The notes: a model not told the origin generated them from the sequence alone. Positions 1 through 9,294 are shown, counted from the stretch's first letter. The stretch: 42,706 bases of DNA from Bacteroides sp. (GCA_015060765.1 SUXW01000024.1:1-42706), one strand, 5' to 3'. Numbers and translations: made by a program.

Positions 1-4
1 AGAG

Positions 5-107
5 GTCAACCATTCCAGGAAAACAAGTCAACTTATGCAGTAAGCAAAGTCAACTGATTCCGTACGGAAATGGAAATGTTAATTTTTAAAGTAAAAAGAG
101 AGTCAAC
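5..107. repeat. Four copies of GTCAAC ahead of and inside the start of the TlpA-like gene
   Basis: The hexamer GTCAAC occurs at 5-10, 27-32, 49-54 and 102-107. The first three are exactly 22 bases apart, about two helical turns, so they would lie on one face of the DNA. This could be a regulator site or chance; no matching regulator is visible here. Confidence 0.35.
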
Positions 108-591
108 CTTTTTTAGGAAAAGACAAACAGTTATACCCGATTCGGTTGGTTATATTGTGAAAGTAGGTGATATGGCTCCCGATTTTGCGATGGAATTGAC
201 TGATGGTGACATCTTGAAACTTTCTTCCCTTCGTGGTAAAGTGGTGATGCTCCAGTTCACGGCCAGTTGGTGTGGGGTATGTCGGAAAGAGATGCCTTTC
301 ATAGAAAAGGACATCTGGCAGAAGCATAAGGATAATCCTGAATTTGCTTTAATAGGTATTGACCGTGATGAACCTTTGGATGTTGTAGTGGAGTTTGGCA
401 AGAAGGTGGGAGTAACCTATCCGTTGGCTCTTGATCCGGGAGCGGATATTTTTGCCAAGTATGCCGATCGTAAGGCTGGTATCACTCGCAATGTTCTGAT
501 TGACCGGGAAGGAAAAATTGTGATGCTGACTCGTTTGTTCGATGAAGATGAGTTCGCGGCTTTATGCAGAAAAATTGATGAAATTTTGTAG
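70..591 (+). CDS. TlpA/ResA-like thiol-disulfide oxidoreductase (thioredoxin fold)
   Basis: This 173-residue protein has a thioredoxin/AhpC-TSA fold. The redox motif WCGVC has its cysteines at 68 and 71, preceded by a beta strand (VVMLQFTASW) and followed by KEMPF. The later stretch GITRNVLIDREGKIV is the usual cis-Pro/C-terminal strand region of TlpA-type proteins. These normally act in the periplasm, reducing or exchanging disulfides. Oddly, the N-terminus (FKVKRESTFFRKRQ) is basic and is not a signal peptide or lipoprotein signal, although Bacteroidetes relatives usually carry one. Either the protein is cytoplasmic, the true start lies elsewhere, or the export signal has been lost. A stop at 55-57 closes the frame upstream, so 70 or 76 is the earliest ATG. 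The fold is clear; the substrate is unknown. Confidence 0.85.
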   Translation: MEMLIFKVKRESTFFRKRQTVIPDSVGYIVKVGDMAPDFAMELTDGDILKLSSLRGKVVMLQFTASWCGVCRKEMPFIEKDIWQKHKDNPEFALIGIDRDEPLDVVVEFGKKVGVTYPLALDPGADIFAKYADRKAGITRNVLIDREGKIVMLTRLFDEDEFAALCRKIDEIL

Positions 592-606
592 ACAATAGGT
601 TTGTTC

Positions 607-662
607 TATCAAAGTGAAGTGCCCCAAAAGTTTTTTAGCTTTTGGGGCGCTTCACTTTGATA
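607..662. terminator. Long bidirectional terminator hairpin between convergent genes
   Basis: Two 24-base arms (607-630 and 639-662) pair along their full length with a single G-T wobble and an 8-base loop (TTTTTTAG). It sits between the ends of the TlpA-like gene (+) and the dipeptidase gene (-), so it probably ends transcription from both sides. There is no long T tract after it on either strand. Confidence 0.75.
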
Positions 663-679
663 CATTCACATCAAAAATG

Positions 680-2032
680 TTAGTAGTTTAAATGGAACTC
701 GACTACTGCTTCTATGCCTTTACGGAACATGTCGAGTGAGAAACTTTCGTTGGGCGAATGAATGGCATCTGCTTCCAAACCGAAACCCATCAATACAGTC
801 TTGATACCGAGAATGCGTTCAAAATCGCTGATGATAGGGATACTTCCTCCACGACGGACGGCCAACGGTTTCTTACCAAATGCTTTGGTAAAACCTTTTT
901 CGGCTGCTTGGTAGGCCGGTAATGTGATGGGGCATACATAGCCTTCACCACCATGCATGGGTGTAACCTTTACTTGTACATAGTCGGGTGCAATTTCATT
1001 GATGTAATCTACAAACAATTGGGAAATCGTTTCATGGTCTTGATGAGGCACCAATCGGCACGATACCTTGGCATATGCCTTCGATGGAAGCACCGTCTTG
1101 GATCCTTCGCCTGTATATCCACCCCAAATGCCACATACATCGAACGATGGACGACAACTGTTGCGTTCAAGAGTGGAATATCCTTTTTCACCTTTCAGTT
1201 GTTTGACACCTATAGCTTCCATGTATTTCTTTTCATCAAACGGAATCTGTGCTATCATTTCCCGTTCGGCAGCAGGCACTTCTTCTACCTTGTCGTAGAA
1301 ATGTGGAATGGTAATCCGACCGTTTTCATCAATTATTTGCGCTATCATACTACATAGCGTATTGATAGGATTGGCTACAGCTCCACCGAAATGCCCGGAA
1401 TGTAAATCGCGGTTCGGACCGGTTACTTCAATTTCCCAATAAGCCAATCCACGGAGTCCTGTAGTAAGCGACGGAAGTTCGGCACCTAGCATACTGGTAT
1501 CGGATACCAAAATAATATCCGCTTTCAACAGTTCCTTGTGTTCCTTTATAAAGGCATTGAGACTTGGAGAACCGATCTCTTCTTCTCCCTCGAATATGAA
1601 TTTTACATTGTGCTTCAATAGATTATGCTTTACTACATATTCGAAGGCTTTAGCTTGAATCATGGCTTGTCCTTTGTCGTCATCGGCACCACGTGCCCAG
1701 ATGCGTCCGTCTCTGATTTCCGGTTCGAACGGTTGACTCTTCCAAAGTTCCAACGGTTCGGCGGGCATCACATCATAATGTGCATAAATCAATACGGTTG
1801 GTGCATTATCGCTTACGTGCTTTTGGGCAAAAACTAACGGGTTGCCTTGCGAGGGCATCACCATTGCTTCGTCGGCTCCAGCTTCGAGCAACAATTGTTT
1901 CCAGCGTTCAGCGCAGGCCAACATATCATCCTTATGTTGGGGAAGGGCACTGATGCTGGGTATACGGATCAGGCTGAACAATTCGTCCATGAATCGAGCC
2001 TCGTTTTCTTGAATGTATCGTTTTACTTCCAT
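680..2032 (-). CDS. M20 family dipeptidase/metallopeptidase
   Basis: A 450-residue zinc aminoacylase-type peptidase that most likely splits dipeptides or removes N-terminal residues in the cytoplasm. The M20 metal site is visible: AHYDV with His85 and Asp87, the bridging Asp in ARGADDDKG near 118, and the catalytic Glu pair in EGEEEIGS near 150-151. A dimerisation (lid) domain follows around 190-350, with the HSGHFGG stretch typical of the CNDP/PepV branch, and a late metal His lies in DAIHSPNE. Length is normal for CNDP-like dipeptidases. There is no signal peptide. It is the last gene of the minus-strand run, 21 bases after aroC, and ends just before the 607-662 hairpin. The family is firm; the preferred dipeptide cannot be told. 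Confidence 0.9.
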   Translation of the reverse strand: MEVKRYIQENEARFMDELFSLIRIPSISALPQHKDDMLACAERWKQLLLEAGADEAMVMPSQGNPLVFAQKHVSDNAPTVLIYAHYDVMPAEPLELWKSQPFEPEIRDGRIWARGADDDKGQAMIQAKAFEYVVKHNLLKHNVKFIFEGEEEIGSPSLNAFIKEHKELLKADIILVSDTSMLGAELPSLTTGLRGLAYWEIEVTGPNRDLHSGHFGGAVANPINTLCSMIAQIIDENGRITIPHFYDKVEEVPAAEREMIAQIPFDEKKYMEAIGVKQLKGEKGYSTLERNSCRPSFDVCGIWGGYTGEGSKTVLPSKAYAKVSCRLVPHQDHETISQLFVDYINEIAPDYVQVKVTPMHGGEGYVCPITLPAYQAAEKGFTKAFGKKPLAVRRGGSIPIISDFERILGIKTVLMGFGLEADAIHSPNESFSLDMFRKGIEAVVEFHLNY

Positions 2033-2053
2033 GGTATTCTAAAAGATTTTTGG

Positions 2054-3130
2054 TTACAACTGTGTCGTTCTGTCAATTAAATAATAATCCAGTAGAGTCA
2101 TAGCCGCCATGGCTTCGACGATAGGAACAGCACGGGGTAAGACACATGGATCGTGCCGGCCTTTGGCTTTCAGTGTCGTATCGTTTCCATCTATATTGAC
2201 GGTATGTTGTTCCATTAGCAGAGTTGCTACTGGCTTGAAAGCTACTTTAAAGTAGATGTCTTGTCCGTTGCTGATTCCTCCTTGGATGCCTCCGGAATGA
2301 TTGGTTTTGGTCACAATTCTTCCGTTGTCATTATAGAAAACATCGTTCTGCTGGCTTCCTCTTTGTTCCATGTTGCCGAACCCTTCTCCATAAGCAAATC
2401 CTTTTACGGCATTGATGCTGAGCATGGCATGTCCCAATGCAGCATGGAGTTTACCGAATGCCGGTTGGCCCAGACCGATAGGGCATCCTTTGATGACACA
2501 ACTGATCACTCCACCAATGGTATCGCCATCGGCTTTTACCTGTTTGATGAGAGTCGCCATTTTTTCTGCCTTGGCTGTGTCGGGGCAACGTACATCGTTG
2601 GTCTCTATCAACTCCAAGTTGTATTCCTTGTAGCTTTTCTCCAATAGGATGTTCCCTACTTGTGAAGTATAGGCGGTTACATGGATGCCCAATTGCTTGA
2701 GGGCCAACTTGGCTAATGCACCGGCTACTACGCGCGAGATGGTTTCTCGTGCCGACGAACGCCCTCCTCCTCGATGATCGCGGATACCGTATTTCTGCAT
2801 GTATGTGAAGTCGGCATGAGATGGACGGAACAAGTGTCGCATGTTCTCATAATCGTTGGAATGTTGATTCTTGTTCCACACGATGAAGCCGATGGGACAT
2901 CCAGTCGACTTTCCTTCGAAGATACCCGAAAGAAATTCTACTTTGTCGGGTTCCTGACGACTTGTTGTTAGCAAGGATTGTCCGGGGCGACGACGGTCAA
3001 GTTCCCGCTGGATAAACTCCATGTCGATGTCTATACCCGCCGGAAATCCGTCGATAACCCCACCTACACCAGGTCCGTGTGATTCGCCGAAACTGGTGAG
3101 GCGGAAGATGTTTCCAAATGAATTGAACAT
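2054..3130 (-). CDS. aroC: Chorismate synthase
   Basis: Chorismate synthase converts 5-enolpyruvylshikimate-3-phosphate to chorismate, the last shikimate step, using reduced FMN as cofactor. Recognised from the N-terminal [12 protein letters not shown] signature, RRRPGQS, the segment from VEFLSG to STGCPI, and the long FMN/substrate signature [12 protein letters not shown] around residues 118-130. At 358 residues it is full length. The start [11 protein letters not shown] matches the conserved beginning of the family. It lies 14 bases after lemA and in the same run as aroE, so two shikimate enzymes share this transcript. Chorismate here feeds aromatic amino acids and menaquinone, whose last methylation enzyme (UbiE/MenG) is also encoded in this run. 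Confidence 0.98.
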   Translation of the reverse strand: MFNSFGNIFRLTSFGESHGPGVGGVIDGFPAGIDIDMEFIQRELDRRRPGQSLLTTSRQEPDKVEFLSGIFEGKSTGCPIGFIVWNKNQHSNDYENMRHLFRPSHADFTYMQKYGIRDHRGGGRSSARETISRVVAGALAKLALKQLGIHVTAYTSQVGNILLEKSYKEYNLELIETNDVRCPDTAKAEKMATLIKQVKADGDTIGGVISCVIKGCPIGLGQPAFGKLHAALGHAMLSINAVKGFAYGEGFGNMEQRGSQQNDVFYNDNGRIVTKTNHSGGIQGGISNGQDIYFKVAFKPVATLLMEQHTVNIDGNDTTLKAKGRHDPCVLPRAVPIVEAMAAMTLLDYYLIDRTTQL

Positions 3131-3144
3131 ATTAAAAAGAAGGA

Positions 3145-3726
3145 TTAAAATTCTACTTTCGGAGCCTTGTCGGCACCTTCTTCTGCTTCGAAATACGGAC
3201 GCTTATCAAATCCGCACATACCTGCGATAATGGTTTTAGGGAATGTACGGATAGCTGTATTGTAAGAACGGGCCACTTCATTGAACTTGTTACGCTCTAC
3301 ACTGATGCGGTTTTCTGTACCTTCCAATTGCGCTTGGAGTTCCTTGAAGTTTTCATTGGCTTTCAAATCGGGATAGGCTTCGGTGATAGCAAGCAAGCGG
3401 CTTAAAGCTGCACCTACTTCGCCTTGTGCCTTCTGGTATTCCAACATCTTTTCAGGAGTCAATTCATCGGCGTTGATACTCATTTGAGTCGCTTTACTGC
3501 GTGCTTCGGTCACAGCCTGAAAAGTTTCTTTTTCATGGGCGGCATATCCCTTGACGGTATTCACCAAATTGGGAATCAAGTCGGCACGACGTTGATATTG
3601 GTTTTCTACGTTGCTCCATGCGGTGCTGACTGATTCATCCATCTTCACTAAACCATTGTAGGCACTAACACCCCAAATGGCAACTATTGCAATGAGTGCA
3701 ATAATGATAATCGTTGATTTCTTCAT
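3145..3726 (-). CDS. LemA family protein
   Basis: A 193-residue LemA-fold protein. A single N-terminal membrane helix (residues 4-22, [18 protein letters not shown]) is followed by the family hallmark [25 protein letters not shown] and then a long helical bundle with [15 protein letters not shown] and [13 protein letters not shown]. The function of LemA proteins is not settled; they are membrane-anchored and mostly exposed outside the inner membrane. It follows the TPM-domain gene by 44 bases. The LemA-TPM pair recurs in many bacteria and suggests a shared envelope role. The C-terminus ([16 protein letters not shown]) also matches family members. Confidence 0.95.
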   Translation of the reverse strand: MKKSTIIIIALIAIVAIWGVSAYNGLVKMDESVSTAWSNVENQYQRRADLIPNLVNTVKGYAAHEKETFQAVTEARSKATQMSINADELTPEKMLEYQKAQGEVGAALSRLLAITEAYPDLKANENFKELQAQLEGTENRISVERNKFNEVARSYNTAIRTFPKTIIAGMCGFDKRPYFEAEEGADKAPKVEF

Positions 3727-3770
3727 CTTGTTATTATTTAAATTCTCAATTTTAATTTTCTAATTTTTAT

Positions 3771-4664
3771 TTAAAATCTGCTACCGGCACCTCCGCCACC
3801 GAAATGACCTCCACCGAAGCTTCCGCCTCCGAATCCGCCTCCACCTCGGCCGAATCCACCGCCACCCATGAAGATGGTACTTCCTCCACGGGGACCTCTA
3901 TAATTAGGATCGCCTGTTTGTTCTTTTTTTGTAACGTGATGCCCGCAATGTTTGCAGATATAGGTCACTTCCGAAGTTATCACTCCATGCTTTCTGGATA
4001 TTACATGGGATGAAATGCGTTGGAGAGCCTGCCGTTTCTTGCATTTAGGACATTGGTTGGCAAAAAAGATAACGATAATGACAAAGAGGACGAAGCTGCC
4101 GAATATAACTCCCATGATAATGAATAACGGGGTATTGTCAGCCTCTTCATTGTCGATATTTTCCATGGACCCATCCAAATAACCATTGATGGCGCGTATA
4201 CCTTCAACCATGCCGGTATCCCAATCGTCTTTACCCAAATGCTGCACCATGTATCGGTTTTGTATGCGCTTGCAGATGGCATCGGGCAATACCCCTTCCA
4301 ATCCGTAACCGGTGGCAAACTGGATGCATCGTTCGTCGGTAGAAAGCAGTACGACCAATCCATTGTCGCGTCCCTTTTCTCCGACTCCCATTTTTTCTCC
4401 TAGTTGGTAGGCGAAGTCAAAACAGTCTCCTCCTTCGATACCAGTTACAGCTACCACCAATGTCTGGATGCCGGTCTTTTCTTCCAATGCATACAGAATG
4501 CTGTCCATCGTTGCTACTGCATAAGTTGAAAGAATACCATCGGGATTGCTTACGTAACGGGTACGGTCCTGCAAATGCACCATCGGGATTTCCTTGACGG
4601 TGTATTCCTTGGCTTGTCCATATAGAGTGACAAACAGCGATAGTATCAATAATAGTTTCCTCAT
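3771..4664 (-). CDS. TPM domain membrane protein with zinc ribbon and glycine-rich tail (YgcG-like)
   Basis: A 297-residue protein with an N-terminal signal peptide (about 1-18) and a TPM domain (about 30-165; motifs KTGIQTLVVAV, DNGLVVLLST and FATGYGLEGVLPD). A membrane helix follows at about 180-201. Then comes a zinc-ribbon-like pair CPKC (205-208) and CKHC (237-240), and a Gly/Phe-rich tail from about 257 (GGGGFGRGGGGFGG). TPM domains have been linked to acid phosphatase activity and to photosystem repair in plants; the bacterial role is unknown. The start overlaps the stop of the hydrolase gene by 4 bases (ATGA), implying translational coupling, and lemA follows. The domain order is typical of Bacteroidetes TPM proteins. 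Confidence 0.9.
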   Translation of the reverse strand: MRKLLLILSLFVTLYGQAKEYTVKEIPMVHLQDRTRYVSNPDGILSTYAVATMDSILYALEEKTGIQTLVVAVTGIEGGDCFDFAYQLGEKMGVGEKGRDNGLVVLLSTDERCIQFATGYGLEGVLPDAICKRIQNRYMVQHLGKDDWDTGMVEGIRAINGYLDGSMENIDNEEADNTPLFIIMGVIFGSFVLFVIIVIFFANQCPKCKKRQALQRISSHVISRKHGVITSEVTYICKHCGHHVTKKEQTGDPNYRGPRGGSTIFMGGGGFGRGGGGFGGGSFGGGHFGGGGAGSRF

Positions 4665-5608
4665 CGGATATATTTGTCTGTAAATAGTTTCACTTTTTCA
4701 GTATATTCTTCCTTGTTGAGTAGATACGACCTTGCATGGTCTGCATCGGGGACTACCCACAATTCTTTCGGCTCGGGTTTGGCCTGATATAAATCGTATA
4801 CCATCCAAGTCGGAACATAATCGTCTTTTTTTCCGTGGATAAAAAGCATAGGCAGTTTGCATTTCTTTACCTGCTCTATAGCCGATGCTTCTTGAAAAGT
4901 CCATCCCTTGAATATTCCGCATAACCAACTGGAAATGTACATCAATGGCATTTCCGGCAGGTTGAATTGGATTTTCAACTCTTTCCCAAACTGATCCCAT
5001 ACAGAGGTGTATCCACAATCATCTACCAAACATTTTACGTAGTCGGGTTGTGATTCCCCCGAAATCATCATGGTTGTAGCACCTCCCATGGATATGCCGT
5101 GCACTACCATTTGAGTGCTGTCACCATAGATTTGGTTGGCTGTATCCATCCACTTCATCACATCCTTCCGGTCGAGCCATCCCATCTGAAAATCATCTCC
5201 TCCGCTCAAACCACTGTATTGCAGATCGGGAAGTAAAATATTGAATCCCAAAGAATGATGATACATATAACCAATCATCATCATACGGATGGCATTGTCG
5301 GTATATCCATGAACAATGACGGCGGTCTTGGACGTAGGCTTTGATGCTGCGACATAATAGGCGTGCAACTTTATCCGTTCATCGTTGTAGATGAAAGTGT
5401 CTTTCAAAGCCTCGGCCTGTTTCAGGCTGTCTATCCACGGTTGGGTTTCGGGATATGTATCAAACAGATAATTCCATGAACCCGGTATGTCTTTACCCCG
5501 GTTGTCGGGTGAAAGGGAATACTCAAGCATAAAGAAACTGGCTGCCATGAGCATGGTAACCGCTCCACCTATTATGATGCCTATGCCTTGAAGGTATTTC
5601 CTTTTCAT
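4661..5608 (-). CDS. Alpha/beta hydrolase, membrane-anchored (BAAT/Tex-type)
   Basis: A 315-residue serine hydrolase fold with one N-terminal membrane helix (about residues 8-30). The nucleophile elbow GISMGG places the catalytic Ser near 173. The oxyanion region is VIVHGYTDNA, the acid is likely in FIHGKKDDYVP, and the His is in DADHARSY. It resembles the YqkD/Ybbo-type extracytoplasmic esterases of Bacteroides. A longer reading frame begins at 5638 inside aroE, but the ATG at 5608 is chosen because it lies 4 bases past the aroE stop and begins the positively charged MKRKYLQ ahead of the membrane helix. The substrate cannot be inferred. The 3' end overlaps the TPM gene. Confidence 0.87.
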   Translation of the reverse strand: MKRKYLQGIGIIIGGAVTMLMAASFFMLEYSLSPDNRGKDIPGSWNYLFDTYPETQPWIDSLKQAEALKDTFIYNDERIKLHAYYVAASKPTSKTAVIVHGYTDNAIRMMMIGYMYHHSLGFNILLPDLQYSGLSGGDDFQMGWLDRKDVMKWMDTANQIYGDSTQMVVHGISMGGATTMMISGESQPDYVKCLVDDCGYTSVWDQFGKELKIQFNLPEMPLMYISSWLCGIFKGWTFQEASAIEQVKKCKLPMLFIHGKKDDYVPTWMVYDLYQAKPEPKELWVVPDADHARSYLLNKEEYTEKVKLFTDKYIR

Positions 5609-5612
5609 TTTT

Positions 5613-6353
5613 TTATTTGTTCCAGATATCCCATGCACCGAAAGCTTGAAGCAGCAACATCTCCAGTCCGTTTTTCACAACAGCTCCTTTGTCTGCTCCT
5701 TTCTTCATGAACAACGTGGTATCTGGATTATACAACAAATCATAAAGCAAATGGTTGGGAGTCAAATAATCGTAAGGAATGTCAGGATATTCGTCCGCAC
5801 GAGGATACATGCCCACCGGAGTACAATTGACAATCACTTTGTATTCGTCCATTATTTCGGGTGTCAGTTCTTCGTAAGTGAACATTCCTTTTTGTGCTTT
5901 GCGTGAAACGAATTTACTTTCTATTCCCAGTTTCTTCAAGCCGTGGAAAACGGCTTTGGATGCACCACCTGTACCCAAAATCAATGCTTTCTTGTGTTGG
6001 GATTCCAACAAAGGCTCAATAGATTGTACAAAACCGATGATGTCCGAATTGTAACCTACCAGTTTGGTCTTTCCCTTTTGTTGTACAAACTTGATGACGT
6101 TGACTGCACCGATGGCCGCTGCATCCGGATCAAGTTCATTCAAGTAAGGGATAACCTGTTCCTTATAAGGTATGGTTACATTCAGCCCCTTTAACTCCGG
6201 ATTGTTCAACAATACTTTCGGGAGTTCCTTGATATCTGCTATTTCAAAATTGAGGTACTCGGCATCAATGTTCTCAGAGTAGAACTTTTCATTGAAGAAG
6301 TTCTTTGAAAACGAATGTCCTAATGGATAACCTATCAAACCAAATTTCTTCAT
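5613..6353 (-). CDS. aroE: Shikimate dehydrogenase
   Basis: NADPH-dependent reduction of 3-dehydroshikimate to shikimate. Visible features are GYPLGHSFSKNFF at the N-terminus (shikimate-binding serines), NVTIPYKE with the catalytic Lys64, Asn85 in GAVN, and Asp104 in YNSD. The dinucleotide loop GTGGAS lies at 127-132. At 246 residues it is slightly shorter than the E. coli enzyme (272), as is usual in Bacteroidetes. It lies 11 bases after the ubiE/menG gene and 4 bases before the hydrolase gene, so it is co-transcribed with them. Confidence 0.97.
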   Translation of the reverse strand: MKKFGLIGYPLGHSFSKNFFNEKFYSENIDAEYLNFEIADIKELPKVLLNNPELKGLNVTIPYKEQVIPYLNELDPDAAAIGAVNVIKFVQQKGKTKLVGYNSDIIGFVQSIEPLLESQHKKALILGTGGASKAVFHGLKKLGIESKFVSRKAQKGMFTYEELTPEIMDEYKVIVNCTPVGMYPRADEYPDIPYDYLTPNHLLYDLLYNPDTTLFMKKGADKGAVVKNGLEMLLLQAFGAWDIWNK

Positions 6354-6364
6354 AAATCTCTTTG

Positions 6365-7105
6365 TTATTTAGTTGCTGTATATAGTGTGCAGATACCCAA
6401 AGTAAGCCGTTTGAAGCAGGCTTCCTTGAAACCGGCCTTGAGAATGATCTCTTTCATCACTTCGCCTTGCGGGAAGGCTTTGATGGATTGAGGCAGGTAG
6501 GTATAGGCACTGCGATCTTTCGACAATAGCTTTCCCAACGTTGGAATGACCAATTTGGAATAAAGCGCGTAAAGTTGTTTCATGGGAAACCAATCGGGTT
6601 CGGACAGTTCGAGGATGACCAGTTTGCCGTCCGTGTCGAGTACCCGATGTATTTCTTTCAACCCTTTGTCGAGATCTTCAAAGTTGCGTACACCAAATGC
6701 AACGGTGATCGCATCGAAGCGGTTGTCGGGAAAAGTAAGGTCGGTACAATCTTCTTTGGCAAAGGATATACGACCTTCCAATCCAGCCTCTTTTACTTTT
6801 TGTCTTCCCACATTCATCATGCCCTCGCTGATGTCGGTACCAATCAATTCTTTTGGATGGAGTATACGACAGGCTTGGATGGCGAAGTCGCCCGTACCGG
6901 TGGCCACGTCCATTATCCGTTGAGGTTGGAATGGCTTTAGCCAGTTGATGGCCTTCTTTCTCCAGCTTTTATCGATACCCCATGACAAGGTATGGTTCAG
7001 CTGGTCGTAAGCTGGAGCGATGTTGTCGAACATTCGCTCCACCTGTACGCTTTTCTTTTCTTCCTCGTTGTAAGGCTTGACGTTTTCTTGTGGGTATTTA
7101 GTCAT
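6365..7105 (-). CDS. ubiE: Demethylmenaquinone methyltransferase (UbiE/MenG)
   Basis: A SAM-dependent class I methyltransferase of 246 residues that makes menaquinone from demethylmenaquinone. SAM motif I is [10 protein letters not shown] (66-75). The UbiE signatures are [17 protein letters not shown] near the N-terminus and [14 protein letters not shown] around 135-150, followed by [17 protein letters not shown]. Bacteroides respire with menaquinone and lack ubiquinone, so the menG role is the likely one. It starts 1 base after the purC stop, which suggests tight coupling, and its pathway depends on chorismate made by the aroC/aroE products of the same run. Confidence 0.96.
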   Translation of the reverse strand: MTKYPQENVKPYNEEEKKSVQVERMFDNIAPAYDQLNHTLSWGIDKSWRKKAINWLKPFQPQRIMDVATGTGDFAIQACRILHPKELIGTDISEGMMNVGRQKVKEAGLEGRISFAKEDCTDLTFPDNRFDAITVAFGVRNFEDLDKGLKEIHRVLDTDGKLVILELSEPDWFPMKQLYALYSKLVIPTLGKLLSKDRSAYTYLPQSIKAFPQGEVMKEIILKAGFKEACFKRLTLGICTLYTATK

Positions 7106-7106
7106 C

Positions 7107-8051
7107 TTACTTCAAATATTCAGTAACATTTCTCTCTATGCGTTCAGCAATGCTGTCCACATCGGCCTTCACGAACTTTTCGCCAGTAATGCTTTCAAAC
7201 AGTTCCATGTAGCGTTCGCTGATGGAGTTCACGATTTCGTCGGTCATTTCGGGTACTTGCTGACCTTCCTTTCCTTGGAAACCATTGTCCATCAACCATT
7301 CGCGAACAAATTCCTTGGAAAGCTGCTTCTGTGCTTCACCTTTTTCAAAACGTTCCTGGTAACCTTCTGCATAGAAGTAACGGCTTGAATCCGGAGTGTG
7401 TATTTCGTCCATCAGGTAGATGGTACCGTTGTGCTTACCGAATTCATACTTGGTGTCTACCAAGATCAATCCGCGTTCGGCAGCAATCTTAGTACCTCTT
7501 TCAAACAAGGCCAAGGTGTATTTTTCCAATGTTTCGTATTCTTCGGGAGTAGCCAAGCCCTGCTTCAGGATTTCTTCCTTCGAGATGTCCTCGTCGTGAA
7601 GTCCCATTTCAGCCTTGGTGGTCGGGGTGATGATAGGAGTGGGGAACTTTTCGTTTTCGCGCATTCCTTCGGGGAGTTTCACGCCACAGATTTCGCGTAC
7701 ACCGCTCTTATAGGCACGCCATGCCGAGCCGCAAAGGTATCCGCGTACAATCATTTCTACGGGGAATCCTTGGCACATTACGCCCACGGTCACCATTGGG
7801 TCGGGGGTAGCGAGTTTCCAGTTGGGACAGATGTCGGTAGTGGCATCCAGGAACTTGGCTGCTATTTGGTTCAGCATTTGTCCTTTGTAGGGTATACCTT
7901 TGGGGAGCACCACGTCGAATGCCGAGATGCGGTCGGTTGCTACCATCACTAACTTTTCATCATTGATGTTATACACATCGCGTACTTTTCCGTGATACAC
8001 ACTTTTCTGTCCCGGAAAATTGAATTCTGTTGCTGTTAATGCTTTGCTCAT
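7107..8051 (-). CDS. purC: Phosphoribosylaminoimidazole-succinocarboxamide (SAICAR) synthase
   Basis: Joins CAIR and aspartate with ATP in purine synthesis. Landmarks are the N-terminal [11 protein letters not shown] (ATP-binding loop), [38 protein letters not shown] and [10 protein letters not shown] followed by [12 protein letters not shown]. At 314 residues it belongs to the longer form found in Bacteroidetes and fungi rather than the ~240-residue E. coli form. It lies 20 bases after phoH and 1 base before ubiE. Confidence 0.97.
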   Translation of the reverse strand: MSKALTATEFNFPGQKSVYHGKVRDVYNINDEKLVMVATDRISAFDVVLPKGIPYKGQMLNQIAAKFLDATTDICPNWKLATPDPMVTVGVMCQGFPVEMIVRGYLCGSAWRAYKSGVREICGVKLPEGMRENEKFPTPIITPTTKAEMGLHDEDISKEEILKQGLATPEEYETLEKYTLALFERGTKIAAERGLILVDTKYEFGKHNGTIYLMDEIHTPDSSRYFYAEGYQERFEKGEAQKQLSKEFVREWLMDNGFQGKEGQQVPEMTDEIVNSISERYMELFESITGEKFVKADVDSIAERIERNVTEYLK

Positions 8052-8071
8052 AATCCTTATATTTTTAGTTG

Positions 8072-9040
8072 TTATTGTTCTTTGGTTGTTTTCAACTCCT
8101 TCTGTCGTTCTTCAAACTTTTCGTAAGCCTCTACAATTTGGGTAACCAACTTGTGGCGCACGATGTCCTTCTTGTTCAGTTCGATGAAGCTGATGCCCTT
8201 TACCCCCTTCAAGATGTGCAAGGCCTGTACGAGGCCCGATTTTTGTGACGAGGGAAGGTCTATCTGCGTCATGTCGCCCGTTACAATCATCTTGGTGTTC
8301 ATGCCCATACGGGTAAGGAACATCTTGATTTGTTGGGTGGTAGTGTTCTGTGCTTCGTCCAGAATCACCACGGCATCGTTCAGTGTGCGTCCGCGCATAA
8401 AGGCCAGTGGAGCTATCTGTATCACATTCATTTCCATGTATTCCTTCAGTTTGGCTGCGGGAATCATGTCCTGTAGTGCATCGTATAGCGGTTGCAGATA
8501 CGGGTCAATCTTGTCCTTCATGTCGCCGGGCAGGAATCCTAATTTTTCTCCCGCTTCCACGGCCGGACGGCTCAATATGATTTTTTTGATTTCCTTGTTT
8601 TTGAGTGAGCGTACCGCCAGTGCTATGGCCGTATAGGTCTTTCCCGACCCTGCCGGTCCGATGGCGAAGAGCATGTCGTTCTTTTCGTATTCCTTTACCA
8701 ACTTCAATTGGTTCTCACTTCGGGGTACAATCGGTTTGCCCGTTACGCTGAACACGATGGTGTCTCCAGTTTTTTCAATCTGTGGAGTCTTTCCCTTGAT
8801 GATGTCGATGATGACTTCCTCTTTCAGTGAATTGTATTTTGCACAATGCTTCTCTAGAGCGACAATGCTTTCTTCGAAAGCACACATTTCCTCTTCGTCG
8901 CCCATCACTTTGATGACATTGCCTCGTGCCACGATACGTAGCTTCGGGTACAAAGCCTTAATCATCTGTATGTTGGCATTGTTCACGCCATAAAATATAA
9001 CTGGATCAATGTCCTCTAAAACTATATGTTTCTCTATCAT
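8072..9040 (-). CDS. phoH: PhoH family ATPase/RNA-binding protein
   Basis: A 322-residue cytoplasmic PhoH-like P-loop protein. A KH-like N-terminal region (about 20-60, [24 protein letters not shown]) precedes the ATPase. Walker A is GPAGSGKT (128-135), Walker B lies in VVILDEAQN around 225-233, and [11 protein letters not shown] follows. PhoH proteins of this type are linked to RNA metabolism and often neighbour ybeY, which is not seen here. It is the first gene of the nine-gene run. A TAnnTTTG promoter element at 9081-9088 on the minus strand lies about 40 bases upstream. Confidence 0.93.
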   Translation of the reverse strand: MIEKHIVLEDIDPVIFYGVNNANIQMIKALYPKLRIVARGNVIKVMGDEEEMCAFEESIVALEKHCAKYNSLKEEVIIDIIKGKTPQIEKTGDTIVFSVTGKPIVPRSENQLKLVKEYEKNDMLFAIGPAGSGKTYTAIALAVRSLKNKEIKKIILSRPAVEAGEKLGFLPGDMKDKIDPYLQPLYDALQDMIPAAKLKEYMEMNVIQIAPLAFMRGRTLNDAVVILDEAQNTTTQQIKMFLTRMGMNTKMIVTGDMTQIDLPSSQKSGLVQALHILKGVKGISFIELNKKDIVRHKLVTQIVEAYEKFEERQKELKTTKEQ

Positions 9041-9080
9041 CTATAAAATTCAGGTGTTGGCACAAGGCCATATTAGAGTG

Positions 9081-9088
9081 CAAATTTA
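9081..9088 (-). promoter_or_regulatory. -7 promoter element of the phoH-purC-ubiE-aroE-aroC run
   Basis: On the minus strand this reads TAAATTTG, a full match to the Bacteroidetes TAnnTTTG element, about 40 bases before the phoH ATG. I do not find a clear TTTG at -33. Confidence 0.5.
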
Positions 9089-9197
9089 GTGAAAGGTTTT
9101 TTATTTCGGATGTTTTTTACGGACAATTTATTTGCATCTTTCTCTTGGAACAAGCTGAAATTATTTGCCCTATATTGAATCGCATCGTTTCTTAAAT

Positions 9198-9257
9198 CGT
9201 AAAGTGCCACTTCCTATTCCGTAAAGTGCCATTTTCCGAACGATAAAGTGGCACTTT
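9198..9257. repeat. Three related AAAGTGCCA elements forming alternative stems
   Basis: CGTAAAGTGCCA occurs at 9198-9209 and 9220-9231. A third, partly inverted copy CGATAAAGTGGCACTTT lies at 9241-9257. GTGGCACTTT (9248-9257) is perfectly complementary to 9201-9210 (10 pairs), and its last 9 bases are also complementary to 9223-9231, so two mutually exclusive hairpins are possible. The third copy is itself a near palindrome (AAAGTGGCACTTT). Confidence 0.6.
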
Positions 9258-9270
9258 GTTGGAGGTGCTT

Positions 9271-9294
9271 TCTTACAGTCTTACAATCTTACAA
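9271..9294 (+). repeat. Tandem 8-base repeat, three units (TCTTACAG/A)
   Basis: TCTTACAG, TCTTACAA, TCTTACAA follow each other without gaps, ending 26 bases before the -33 box at 9321. This may be a regulator site or slippage product. Confidence 0.6.

Noticed and set aside
1..57. 18 codons open from the left edge, ending in TGA at 55-57, as the tail of an upstream gene
   Set aside because: Too short to judge; all frames are open for some distance and none shows a recognisable ending.
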